A stretch of 64,000 nt of DNA from Bacillota bacterium (GTDB taxonomy: Bacteria > Bacillota > UBA4882 > UBA8346): positions 62,001-126,000 of the forward strand of contig JAEYPR010000011.1 in assembly GCA_023410535.1 (NCBI GenBank), written 5' to 3'. The notes under the pieces are model-generated. The model saw only the letters and a list, made by a program, of their open reading frames with translations, did not search any database and had not been told where the DNA came from. Every line of letters starts with the position of its first letter. The stretch's first letter is position 1. Both the position numbers and the translations under genes were made by a program. Of this stretch, positions 44,390 through 51,336 are shown piece after piece.

Positions 44390-44974
44390 TTAGGTGTTTT
44401 GCGCACCGCTTCCCAGGGCAAATGCCCGCTCATTGACGGAACGCACCCGCTCCGGCAACATCGTCAATAAAACTTCCGACACGGTCGCTTCCCCAAAGGG
44501 CAACACGCCGCTGCTGGCCAGCATGCCCAACATCACTGTGTTTACGGTCCGGTAATTGCCCGCCGCCACCGCCAAGGCAAAGGCGTCCACCAACCGGACT
44601 TTGGCGGGCAAAGCCTGGAGATGCGCAAGAATAGTTTCCAATGGGTAATTGGAACTTCCCAGCGTCACCGTGACCGGATTGACGGGATGAATATTGGTCA
44701 ACAACATTCCCGACGGTCGCAACAACCGGCTGCTGCGTTGGGCTTCCGCCGGCTCAAACCCGATCAGAATATCGGCCGATCCGGCATCAATGACCGGCCC
44801 GTATTCGCTGCCGATCCGGACGTGGCTTTGCACCGACCCTTCCCGTTGCGCCATCCCGATCATCTCGGAAGTGCAAGCCGGCAAACCGGCATTCAGCGCC
44901 GCCTGGGCCAATACCCGCGAAGCAAGGACTGTCCCTTGACCACCGACTCCGGCAATTACAATATCCAGCTTCAT
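44390..44974 (-). CDS. iorB: Indolepyruvate:ferredoxin oxidoreductase, beta subunit
   Basis: This 194-residue gamma-type 2-oxoacid oxidoreductase domain protein starts MKLDIVIAGVGGQGTVLASRVLAQAAL and includes IGMAQREGSVQSHVRIGSEYGPVI. With IorA it converts aryl pyruvates plus CoA to arylacetyl-CoA, CO2 and reduced ferredoxin, reversibly. The ATG overlaps the iorA stop (ATGA), and GGGAGG lies upstream. Confidence 0.95.
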   Translation of the reverse strand: MKLDIVIAGVGGQGTVLASRVLAQAALNAGLPACTSEMIGMAQREGSVQSHVRIGSEYGPVIDAGSADILIGFEPAEAQRSSRLLRPSGMLLTNIHPVNPVTVTLGSSNYPLETILAHLQALPAKVRLVDAFALAVAAGNYRTVNTVMLGMLASSGVLPFGEATVSEVLLTMLPERVRSVNERAFALGSGAQNT

Positions 44975-46767
44975 GGCTGCTCCACCTCCCGGATGGCGCC
45001 TTTCGGACAGATTTGGGCACAGAGTCCGCAGCCGTAACAGGAGGGGCCGATCTGCGGTTGATCTTCCAGATAAAAGGCGGGGCAACCAAGATCACGCAAG
45101 CAGATCCGGCAATTAACGCACGATTCGGCATGGACTTGATAACGTTGGCGCGGTTTGGTCACCGCCACGCAGGGAAAGCGCATCACCAATACCGCGACTC
45201 CCGGGTAGTCCAACGCCCGTTGGATTGCCGCCGCGGCCGCTTTCAGATCCAACGGATTGACCGTTTCGATCTGCTGCACGCCACAGGCCCGAATGATTCC
45301 CACCGGATCAATCCGGTCGGCAATTTCGCCACAAGCCGTCCGTCCGATTCCCGGATGGGGCTGGTGGCCGGTCATAGCAGTGGTACTATTGTCGAGCAAC
45401 ACCATCTTTAATGAATGGCGGTTATAAACAGCATTGATGATTCCTGGGATCCCTGTATGGAAAAAGGTCGAGTCGCCAATAAACGCAAAAACCGGCCGAG
45501 TAGGGTCAATTCGTAATAAACCTTGCGCAATGGTTAAGCCGGCGCCCATGCACAGGCAAGTGTCAACCATCGACAACGGCGGCGCGTTCCCCAAAGTGTA
45601 ACATCCGATATCTCCGGCGTAAATGGCGTTTTTACCGCGGGTCGCCCGTTTTACCGCATAGAAAGAAGCGCGGTGGGGACAGCCGGCGCACAAGACCGGC
45701 GGCCGGACCGGCAACTCCGGCGCGTTCCCCTCTGCCGCCGCTGCAGTGACAGCGGCCGGCAGATTTAAGATCCGGCGTAAAACATTCGCAATCAATGCGA
45801 CGCTGTACTCACCGGCCCAAGGCAGGTCTCCGGATTGCTTTCCGTAGATCGACCCGCGGAAACCGATTTGGGCCGCAACGGCCGTTACACCCTCTTCCAA
45901 TACCGGATCCAACTCTTCGAACACAATCACCTGATCGACCCGGCTTAAAAACTCTTTCAGTTGCGCCGCGGGCAACGGATGGGGCGTCCCGATCTTTAGC
46001 ACCGTTGGTGCCAGACCCAATTGCGCAATGGCTTCTCCAACGTAAAGATAACTGACGCCGCCGACGAGAATGCCGATCCGGTCGCCGACTTCGAGTGGAT
46101 TCCACACTCCTGCGCTAAACTCGTCCGCCAATTTGACCCGCTGCTCTTCCAGCCATTGATGCCGCTGATAAGAAAGGCGCGGGAAGATTACCCATTTGGG
46201 ATCTTTCGTAAACCCTTCGGGTTGATGGGTTACCGGCGTTTCAAAATCAATTCCGGCCGTGGCATGACAGACCCGGGTGGTCGGCCGGACAAAGACCGGC
46301 AACTGATAGCGGTGGGATAGTTCAAAAGCCGCTTTGACCATTGCTTGAGCTTCCGCCGGGGAGGCCGGATCAAAGACCGGCAGTTTGGCAAACTTGGCAA
46401 AAACCCGCGTGTCCTGTTCGGTCTGGGACGAATGCGGGCCAGGATCGTCGGCGACCACGACCACCATCGCTCCCTTCACTCCGATATACGCCAAACTCAT
46501 CAAGGGGTCGCTGGCCACGTTCAGGCCGACCTGTTTCATGGCAACCAACGTCCGTCCGCCCGCATATGCGGCTCCGGCAGCCACTTCCATAGCGACCTTC
46601 TCATTCACGGACCATTCGACATAATAGTCAAAATCCCCTGACCATTCAGCCAGGGTTCCGATAATCTCCGAGGAAGGCGTTCCGGGATATGCTGCCGCCA
46701 GATTCAAACCGGCTTCAATCGCGCCCCGGGCTATCGCCTCATTCCCCATAAATAATTTTTTAGCCAA
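44971..46767 (-). CDS. iorA: Indolepyruvate:ferredoxin oxidoreductase, alpha subunit
   Basis: This 598-residue subunit has an N-terminal pyrimidine-binding domain (AYPGTPSSEIIGTLAEW). The thiamine pyrophosphate domain has AGDIGCYTLG, GAGLTIAQG and FIGDSTFFHTGIPGIINAVYN. The C-terminal two-cluster ferredoxin domain has CVNCRICLRDLGCPAF and CYGCGLCAQICPKGA. CAGCPHRASFYA is typical. The start is TTG at 46767 behind GGAGTG. It follows ecfT by 80 bp with no terminator between, so it is probably in the same transcript. Confidence 0.96.
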   Translation of the reverse strand: MAKKLFMGNEAIARGAIEAGLNLAAAYPGTPSSEIIGTLAEWSGDFDYYVEWSVNEKVAMEVAAGAAYAGGRTLVAMKQVGLNVASDPLMSLAYIGVKGAMVVVVADDPGPHSSQTEQDTRVFAKFAKLPVFDPASPAEAQAMVKAAFELSHRYQLPVFVRPTTRVCHATAGIDFETPVTHQPEGFTKDPKWVIFPRLSYQRHQWLEEQRVKLADEFSAGVWNPLEVGDRIGILVGGVSYLYVGEAIAQLGLAPTVLKIGTPHPLPAAQLKEFLSRVDQVIVFEELDPVLEEGVTAVAAQIGFRGSIYGKQSGDLPWAGEYSVALIANVLRRILNLPAAVTAAAAEGNAPELPVRPPVLCAGCPHRASFYAVKRATRGKNAIYAGDIGCYTLGNAPPLSMVDTCLCMGAGLTIAQGLLRIDPTRPVFAFIGDSTFFHTGIPGIINAVYNRHSLKMVLLDNSTTAMTGHQPHPGIGRTACGEIADRIDPVGIIRACGVQQIETVNPLDLKAAAAAIQRALDYPGVAVLVMRFPCVAVTKPRQRYQVHAESCVNCRICLRDLGCPAFYLEDQPQIGPSCYGCGLCAQICPKGAIREVEQP

Positions 46768-46847
46768 CCTTGGTCACTCCTGTTTGTTTCTTGCATTCCA
46801 AAGCCAAAAGCGCACCGAAAACGTATTTAATCCGGTATATTCGTGGC

Positions 46848-47636
46848 TTATACCAGAATTCCTTTCAAATTTAAGAGCAGTCCGATGATGATCAACAACG
46901 CCAATCCGGAACAGACCAACCAATCGCCATAAGTAAAGTGGGTTTGCCGCAAATACGTCCGGTTTCCTAAGCCAAACCCCCGGGTCTCCATCGAGATCGC
47001 CAATTGTTCGGCTTTCTTCACCGAACTGACCATCAATGGAATGGCCAACGGGCAGAGCGAGAGGAATTTTTTGAAGAAATTCCGGCCATCCAAACGATGC
47101 GCCCGTGAACATTGGGCTTGAATGATCTGGTCCATCTCCTTCATCAGCGTTGGAATGAACCGGAGCGAGGTGACGAACATAAAAGCATAAGTATAAGGGA
47201 TCTTCAGTTTCTCAACTAAGGCGATCACCAAATCCTTCACTTGAGTGGTTCCGATTAAAACCGGAAAACTGGCGGCGATCACCAGCATCCGGCCGCCCAT
47301 TGCCAGTGAACCGTAAAGTCCTACATCGGTAATGCGAAACCAATGGGTCCCGGGAATCAAGGTAAATAGCGTTTTACCCTCAGTAATAAAAAAGATCTGC
47401 AGCACCAAAAATAAACCGACGAAAATGACCAATCCTTTAAAGGCAGTCAGCATTTCTTTCATAATCCGGGCCAGCAGCGCCACCAAAATGATAGACAGCA
47501 ATAACCCGCCCAAAATGATTGGATCGCGAAAGAAGAAGCTCAAGACCATGGTACTTAGTGACCAGCACAACTTGGTCAGGGGATGGAGACGGTGCACTGG
47601 CGATTGACGGGGAATGTAATCAGCCACAACGGACAT
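46848..47636 (-). CDS. ecfT: ECF transporter transmembrane subunit EcfT
   Basis: This 262-residue CbiQ-type protein has several membrane helices (LSFFFRDPIILGGLLLSIILVALLARI, LIFVGLFLVLQIFFI, LVCSGLALLIIIGLLL). The two coupling motifs ARAHRLDG (in QCSRAHRLDGR) and SMETRGFG lie in the cytoplasmic loops. It links the S-component to the ATPase pair. The start at 47636 overlaps the ecfA2 end by 17 bp, with GGAGGTG upstream. Confidence 0.93.
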   Translation of the reverse strand: MSVVADYIPRQSPVHRLHPLTKLCWSLSTMVLSFFFRDPIILGGLLLSIILVALLARIMKEMLTAFKGLVIFVGLFLVLQIFFITEGKTLFTLIPGTHWFRITDVGLYGSLAMGGRMLVIAASFPVLIGTTQVKDLVIALVEKLKIPYTYAFMFVTSLRFIPTLMKEMDQIIQAQCSRAHRLDGRNFFKKFLSLCPLAIPLMVSSVKKAEQLAISMETRGFGLGNRTYLRQTHFTYGDWLVCSGLALLIIIGLLLNLKGILV

Positions 47637-48459
47637 CAGTTTCACCTCCCGCGAGTTCTACCACCGCTTGAGTCATCTCGGCAACGGAGAGGAGTTTCGA
47701 AAACAACGGCGGTTCGTTGGCGAATTTTTGGACCAAGCGCGCAATCTGCGGCGGAAAAAGATTGGTTTGTTGCAAGATCTCCGGTTGATAAAAAACTTGG
47801 CGCGCGGTGTCATCCAGTAGTACGGTTCCTTGACTTAAAACAATCACCCGTTGCGCATAACGGGCCACCAACTCCATATCATGGGTGACAAAAAGAATGG
47901 TGTGGCCTTGTTGATTAAGTACGCTGACCATCTCCATGATCTCAATACCTTCTTGATAGTCCTGTCCGGTGGTCGGTTCATCCAACACCAACACTTCCGG
48001 ACGCATCGATAAAAGCGAAGCGAAAGCAACCCGTTGCCGCTGGCCTTTACTGAGAAAGATCGGATTTTGTTCCAAAAACGGCGTTAGTCCGACCGCCTCC
48101 GCAGCTTCGGCCACCCGTTGCGTTACTTCCACCTTTGACAACCCCAAATTTTTGGGACCAAACCCGATCTCCCGGGCCACGGTTGGCATGAAGATCTGGT
48201 GGTCGGGGTTTTGAAACAAAAAACCGACTTTTTGCGAAAGCTTGCCGGTGGTGGACTGCCGGGTATCAATACCGTCAATGGCGATCATTCCCGAAGTCGG
48301 TTTCAACAGTCCGTTCAAGTGCTTTAACAACGTGGTTTTTCCAGCCCCGTTCTGACCGATCAACGCGACAAACTCGCCCGCTTTAATCCGGAAATCGATC
48401 TCATGCAAAATGGCCGGGCCGTTTGGATACGCAAATTCTAATCGGGTCACTTCGATCAT
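47620..48459 (-). CDS. ecfA2: ECF transporter ATP-binding protein EcfA2
   Basis: This 279-residue ABC ATPase has Walker A GQNGAGKTT, Q-loop FQNPDHQIF, signature LSKGQRQRVAFAS and Walker B VLVLDEPTTGQD. It is the second ATPase of a dedicated ECF transporter, overlapping ecfA1 by 4 bp (ATGA) and ecfT by 17 bp. Confidence 0.94.
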   Translation of the reverse strand: MIEVTRLEFAYPNGPAILHEIDFRIKAGEFVALIGQNGAGKTTLLKHLNGLLKPTSGMIAIDGIDTRQSTTGKLSQKVGFLFQNPDHQIFMPTVAREIGFGPKNLGLSKVEVTQRVAEAAEAVGLTPFLEQNPIFLSKGQRQRVAFASLLSMRPEVLVLDEPTTGQDYQEGIEIMEMVSVLNQQGHTILFVTHDMELVARYAQRVIVLSQGTVLLDDTARQVFYQPEILQQTNLFPPQIARLVQKFANEPPLFSKLLSVAEMTQAVVELAGGETDVRCG

Positions 48460-49325
48460 CGGCGTCCACCCCGCTGTCCTAGCGTTTTTTGTAATCCCTG
48501 ATACGCTTCATCCACAGTCAGCGGCAGTTCGGAATGGTGATAATATCCGCTTTGTCGTAATCGGTACGCCAGTTCGCTGACGGGCGGGATGGCCAATCCG
48601 ATCGTTTGTAAAAAAGACGGTTCCGCCACAACTTCCCGTGGTGTTCTATCCGCCAATAGTTTACCTCGATCCAAGATTAACAAGCGATTGATATATTCCA
48701 ACAATACATTCAGCTTTTGCTCCACCACAATAATGGTCAAATGATGTTCGCGGTTTAGATATTGCAAAACTTGAAACACTTCGAGCGTCCCAATGGGATC
48801 CAACTCCGAAGTAGGTTCATCCAGGACTAAGATCTGCGGTCGCAACGCGACGGCTGCGGCAATGGCGACCCGTTGCTTTTGACCGCCGGATAGTTCCACC
48901 ACCGAACGCTCCCGAAGATGGGAGATTCCAACCAACTTCAACGAATCCCCAATTCGTTCTTCAATCTCCGGGGCCGGATAGCCGAAATTCTCCAATCCGA
49001 AAGCAATCTCGTCTTCGACCGTCGGCCCGACCAATTGCGCCTCCGGATCTTGAAACACACTGCCAACCACTCGTGAAATCACGCTACAATTGGTAGTAAA
49101 GGTATCGGTTCCCCGGATAGCGACTTTTCCTTGAAAAACGCCACTCTGAAAATGCGGGATAATTCCGTTGAGACAAAGTACTAAAGTGGACTTGCCAGCG
49201 CCGGCCGGTCCGGTAATCCCAACAAACTCGCCCGGCTGAACTTGGAAGACGACTTGTTCCAAGGCAGGCCGAGCCGAATTCGGATAGGTAAAGGTTAATT
49301 GTTCAACTGCGATTACCGGGTCCAT
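48456..49325 (-). CDS. ecfA1: ECF transporter ATP-binding protein EcfA1
   Basis: This 289-residue ABC ATPase has Walker A GPAGAGKST, Q-loop FQDPEAQLVG, signature LSGGQKQRVAIAA and Walker B ILVLDEPTSELD. Together with EcfA2 it powers the TrpP-like S-component encoded 46 bp upstream. Confidence 0.94.
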   Translation of the reverse strand: MDPVIAVEQLTFTYPNSARPALEQVVFQVQPGEFVGITGPAGAGKSTLVLCLNGIIPHFQSGVFQGKVAIRGTDTFTTNCSVISRVVGSVFQDPEAQLVGPTVEDEIAFGLENFGYPAPEIEERIGDSLKLVGISHLRERSVVELSGGQKQRVAIAAAVALRPQILVLDEPTSELDPIGTLEVFQVLQYLNREHHLTIIVVEQKLNVLLEYINRLLILDRGKLLADRTPREVVAEPSFLQTIGLAIPPVSELAYRLRQSGYYHHSELPLTVDEAYQGLQKTLGQRGGRR

Positions 49326-49371
49326 CAGCGGTCCCTCCAGAAATAACCAAACTTTTTATTCGAATTGCAAA

Positions 49372-49926
49372 TTAGTCACGCGAACGCCCTAACGCCGACC
49401 GTAACGGGAAGTATAAGAAACTTACCAAAATCGCATTGGCAATCGCCGTAATAATCACTACCATTGATAAATACGCTAAAGCCGGATTTTTGGTTACTGT
49501 CACAAACAAAGCGGCGCTTTTGAAAATGGAAATATAAGCAAACCCACTGGCTAAGGTCGCGAGGACAGTAACTACAAACGGCCGAATATACTTTAAAAAT
49601 CCTTTTTGGAGCGGCGCCATCGCCAACAATCCGGCGGCCAACGCGCCAATTGGTTCACTGATAAAGTTTAAAAAAGGAATCGCAGATTTGGTCGTCATTT
49701 GGCAGATCGCGCCGGCAACCAACCCAATCCCGAGGATCGCTCCCAACCGCGGCCGCAATAATAACACAGCCAAACAATACATTCCAATAATAAAGTTCGG
49801 GGTAATTCCAAAAAACGCCGGACAAAAATAACGTAATACCGCACCAACTGCAAACAGGACCGCAATTACCGCTACATCCACCGCTTTTAAACCTTTTTGC
49901 TCGACTACTCTCGTCTCAATACTCAT
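49372..49926 (-). CDS. trpP: TrpP-like ECF S-component (tryptophan uptake)
   Basis: This 184-residue membrane protein has about five or six helices. Its core (VLFAVGAVLRYFCPAFFGITPNF, RPRLGAILGIGLVAGAICQMTT, then NFISEPIGALAAGLL) follows the pattern of Bacillus TrpP (YhaG), the S-component for tryptophan. Group-I style linkage to its own ecfA1A2T supports an S-component. Tryptophan as substrate is inferred from this resemblance, from the downstream aryl-pyruvate enzymes, and from the TRAP-type leader upstream. The ATG at 49926 follows AGGAGG. Confidence 0.8.
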   Translation of the reverse strand: MSIETRVVEQKGLKAVDVAVIAVLFAVGAVLRYFCPAFFGITPNFIIGMYCLAVLLLRPRLGAILGIGLVAGAICQMTTKSAIPFLNFISEPIGALAAGLLAMAPLQKGFLKYIRPFVVTVLATLASGFAYISIFKSAALFVTVTKNPALAYLSMVVIITAIANAILVSFLYFPLRSALGRSRD

Positions 49927-50073
49927 CTCTTGATAACCTCCTACGCTATTCTTTATTCCTTTTATGCGAATCTTCGCTCATGTCGCCGACATAGTCCGAA
50001 GATATCGTCCGGTGGATTGTGACAAGCGCTGTCTGATCGCCCTCTGAAAACCAACGCCACGAAATTTGGACAT
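49927..50073. other. Leader segment between terminator and trpP
   Basis: It contains the perfect palindrome ATGTCG/CGACAT near 49979-49992 and a few short stems. No reading frame with a ribosome site is evident. Confidence 0.35.
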
Positions 50074-50105
50074 AAAAAAGCCAGGCACAAACCAGCGCCT
50101 GGCTT
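50074..50105 (-). terminator. Leader terminator (attenuator) of the trpP operon
   Basis: On the minus strand AAGCCAGGC pairs with GCCTGGCTT (9 bp, 10-nt loop), followed by TTTTTTATG. It lies between the NAG-triplet array and trpP, the position of an attenuator. A small TTCAAT/ATTGAA hairpin (50104-50120) overlaps its first bases. Confidence 0.85.
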
Positions 50106-50125
50106 CAATTTATCATTGAACAAAC

Positions 50126-50195
50126 CTGCACTCGGCTCAACTACAACTCAACTTAACCATTCTAATCTCAGCTAAAACCATATTCAACTAAACTG
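50126..50195 (-). promoter_or_regulatory. Predicted TRAP (MtrB) binding site: eleven NAG triplets
   Basis: Read on the minus strand from 50195 to 50126 the triplets are CAG, UAG, UAG, GAG, UAG, AAG, GAG, UAG, GAG, GAG, CAG. Spacers are 2, 13, 2, 2, 7, 2, 3, 2, 2 and 2 nt. TRAP rings bind eleven (G/U)AG triplets spaced by 2-3 nt. Eight of eleven here are UAG or GAG. The array begins at the predicted transcript start. mtrB itself is not in the window. Confidence 0.7.
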
Positions 50196-50200
50196 TTATT

Positions 50201-50229
50201 ATCATAACAAATTACACCGTAAAAGTCAA
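50201..50229 (-). promoter_or_regulatory. Promoter of the trpP-ecf-ior-paaK operon
   Basis: TTGACT and TATGAT lie exactly 17 nt apart on the minus strand. The first NAG triplet starts six bases after the -10 box. Confidence 0.75.
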
Positions 50230-50527
50230 TCAGAAAAACCGTGATTACCTTCGTGTAAATTTTGTGATGATGAAAATACCAAATCAAGGAATAATATCTA
50301 TAAAAACCACCTATACTATTTCAGATAGGAATTTGTATGCTTGCCCAAATCTGTTTTTGGATGCAACCCAAGATGATTCATTCTAATGAGACGATTAGTT
50401 GATATCGCAGCGAAGCGAATTTTTCCGAAAAATGCAGTTCACGCAGCGTATCAATTCCTTTTTTTATTATTGGATCACGCTGATCCTTTCAATTCAATTG
50501 TTTTCGATCATAAGGGGGAACCAATTC

Positions 50528-50866
50528 ATGATTCAAAGTTATACCGACCGCCGCGATTATCGGGTTCAGACCAATCTTTTAGCTCGTTTAACCGGGGATA
50601 ATCTCCGTCCGGAATTGGGGTTGATTCGCGATATTAGCCTTGGCGGAATGAAACTTCTGTTACACCAACCGATCGCACCGGAAGCCACTCTGACAATCGA
50701 ATTTCAACTGAATGCCACAACCGTTTCATTGTCGGCCGTCTGCCGTTGGAACCGTCCGGTCGGAGTCGCCTGCAATGAATATTATGCCGGCGTCTGCTTC
50801 ACCAAACTTGAAGCGGAGAAATATCAACAATTGCGCATGATCATCTACCAACTGGCTGGACGGTAG
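50528..50866 (+). CDS. PilZ-domain protein
   Basis: This 112-residue single PilZ domain has the RxxxR motif in DRRDYRV and DxSxxG in RDISLGGMKLLL, so it should bind cyclic di-GMP. CRWNRPVGVACNEYYAGVCF matches the barrel end. The output partner is unknown. The ATG at 50528 was chosen for AAGGGGG ten bases upstream; a longer frame from 50399 adds a hydrophobic stretch without a site. Another PilZ protein follows 470 bp downstream. Confidence 0.85.
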   Translation: MIQSYTDRRDYRVQTNLLARLTGDNLRPELGLIRDISLGGMKLLLHQPIAPEATLTIEFQLNATTVSLSAVCRWNRPVGVACNEYYAGVCFTKLEAEKYQQLRMIIYQLAGR

Positions 50867-50994
50867 TCTGCCCCGTTTTTTTTAGATACACGATTACTGT
50901 CAAAAGTTTCATTATCCAGAGCTACAGCCGCTTTGATGATTTTTCACTTTTTCTGATTACTTTATTAGTCCCTGCGTAAAGAAAGATTTTTCAG

Positions 50995-51025
50995 AAATTT
51001 CTTGTCAATTGACAGGAAATTTTTT
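50995..51025 (+). terminator. Terminator between the PilZ genes
   Basis: AAATTTC and TGTC pair with GACA and GAAATTT around AATT (11 bp, one G-T), followed by TTT. It lies 130 bp after the first PilZ gene. Confidence 0.6.
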
Positions 51026-51054
51026 AATCTAGGAGAAATAATAGTAAATTACAT

Positions 51055-51111
51055 ATATGTCGCACTAAATATTTGTTACCGCTTTTGAGCGACGCCATAT
51101 TTTCCTTAATT
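51055..51111 (+). promoter_or_regulatory. Conserved dyad element, copy A (upstream of long PilZ gene)
   Basis: ATATGTCGCAC begins the element. Exactly 25 nt separate its ATATGTCGC from GCGACGCCATATTTTCCTTA. It shares eleven bases at the left end and most of the right end with copy B at 58216. Confidence 0.55.
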
Positions 51112-51139
51112 CATAAGTGAAATAAATTCAATACTTCCT

Positions 51140-51168
51140 TTTCCATCCACGTTTCAAGGATGGAAAAA
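51140..51168. repeat. Perfect hairpin in leader of long PilZ gene
   Basis: TTTTCCATCC pairs with GGATGGAAAA around a 9-nt loop, about 170 bp before the start. No T-run follows. It could be a leader structure or an operator. Confidence 0.4.
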
Positions 51169-51336
51169 CAAAAAATCTAATTATTTATTTCAACTTATAT
51201 ACTTCCTTAAAAATATCCCTAATGTTTCAAACTTTAATCCCTGTCGAGTATGTGCTTCAGCTTCTTCACTACTGTTAGCTATCGTTCCACCGTGCATTAC
51301 CATCCACTTATCTTGTTGCCTAAACGAGGTGCTCAC

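Noticed and set aside
50867..51336. c-di-GMP riboswitch before the long PilZ gene
   Set aside because: The GEMM core sequences are absent; the region has a terminator, the dyad element and one hairpin.
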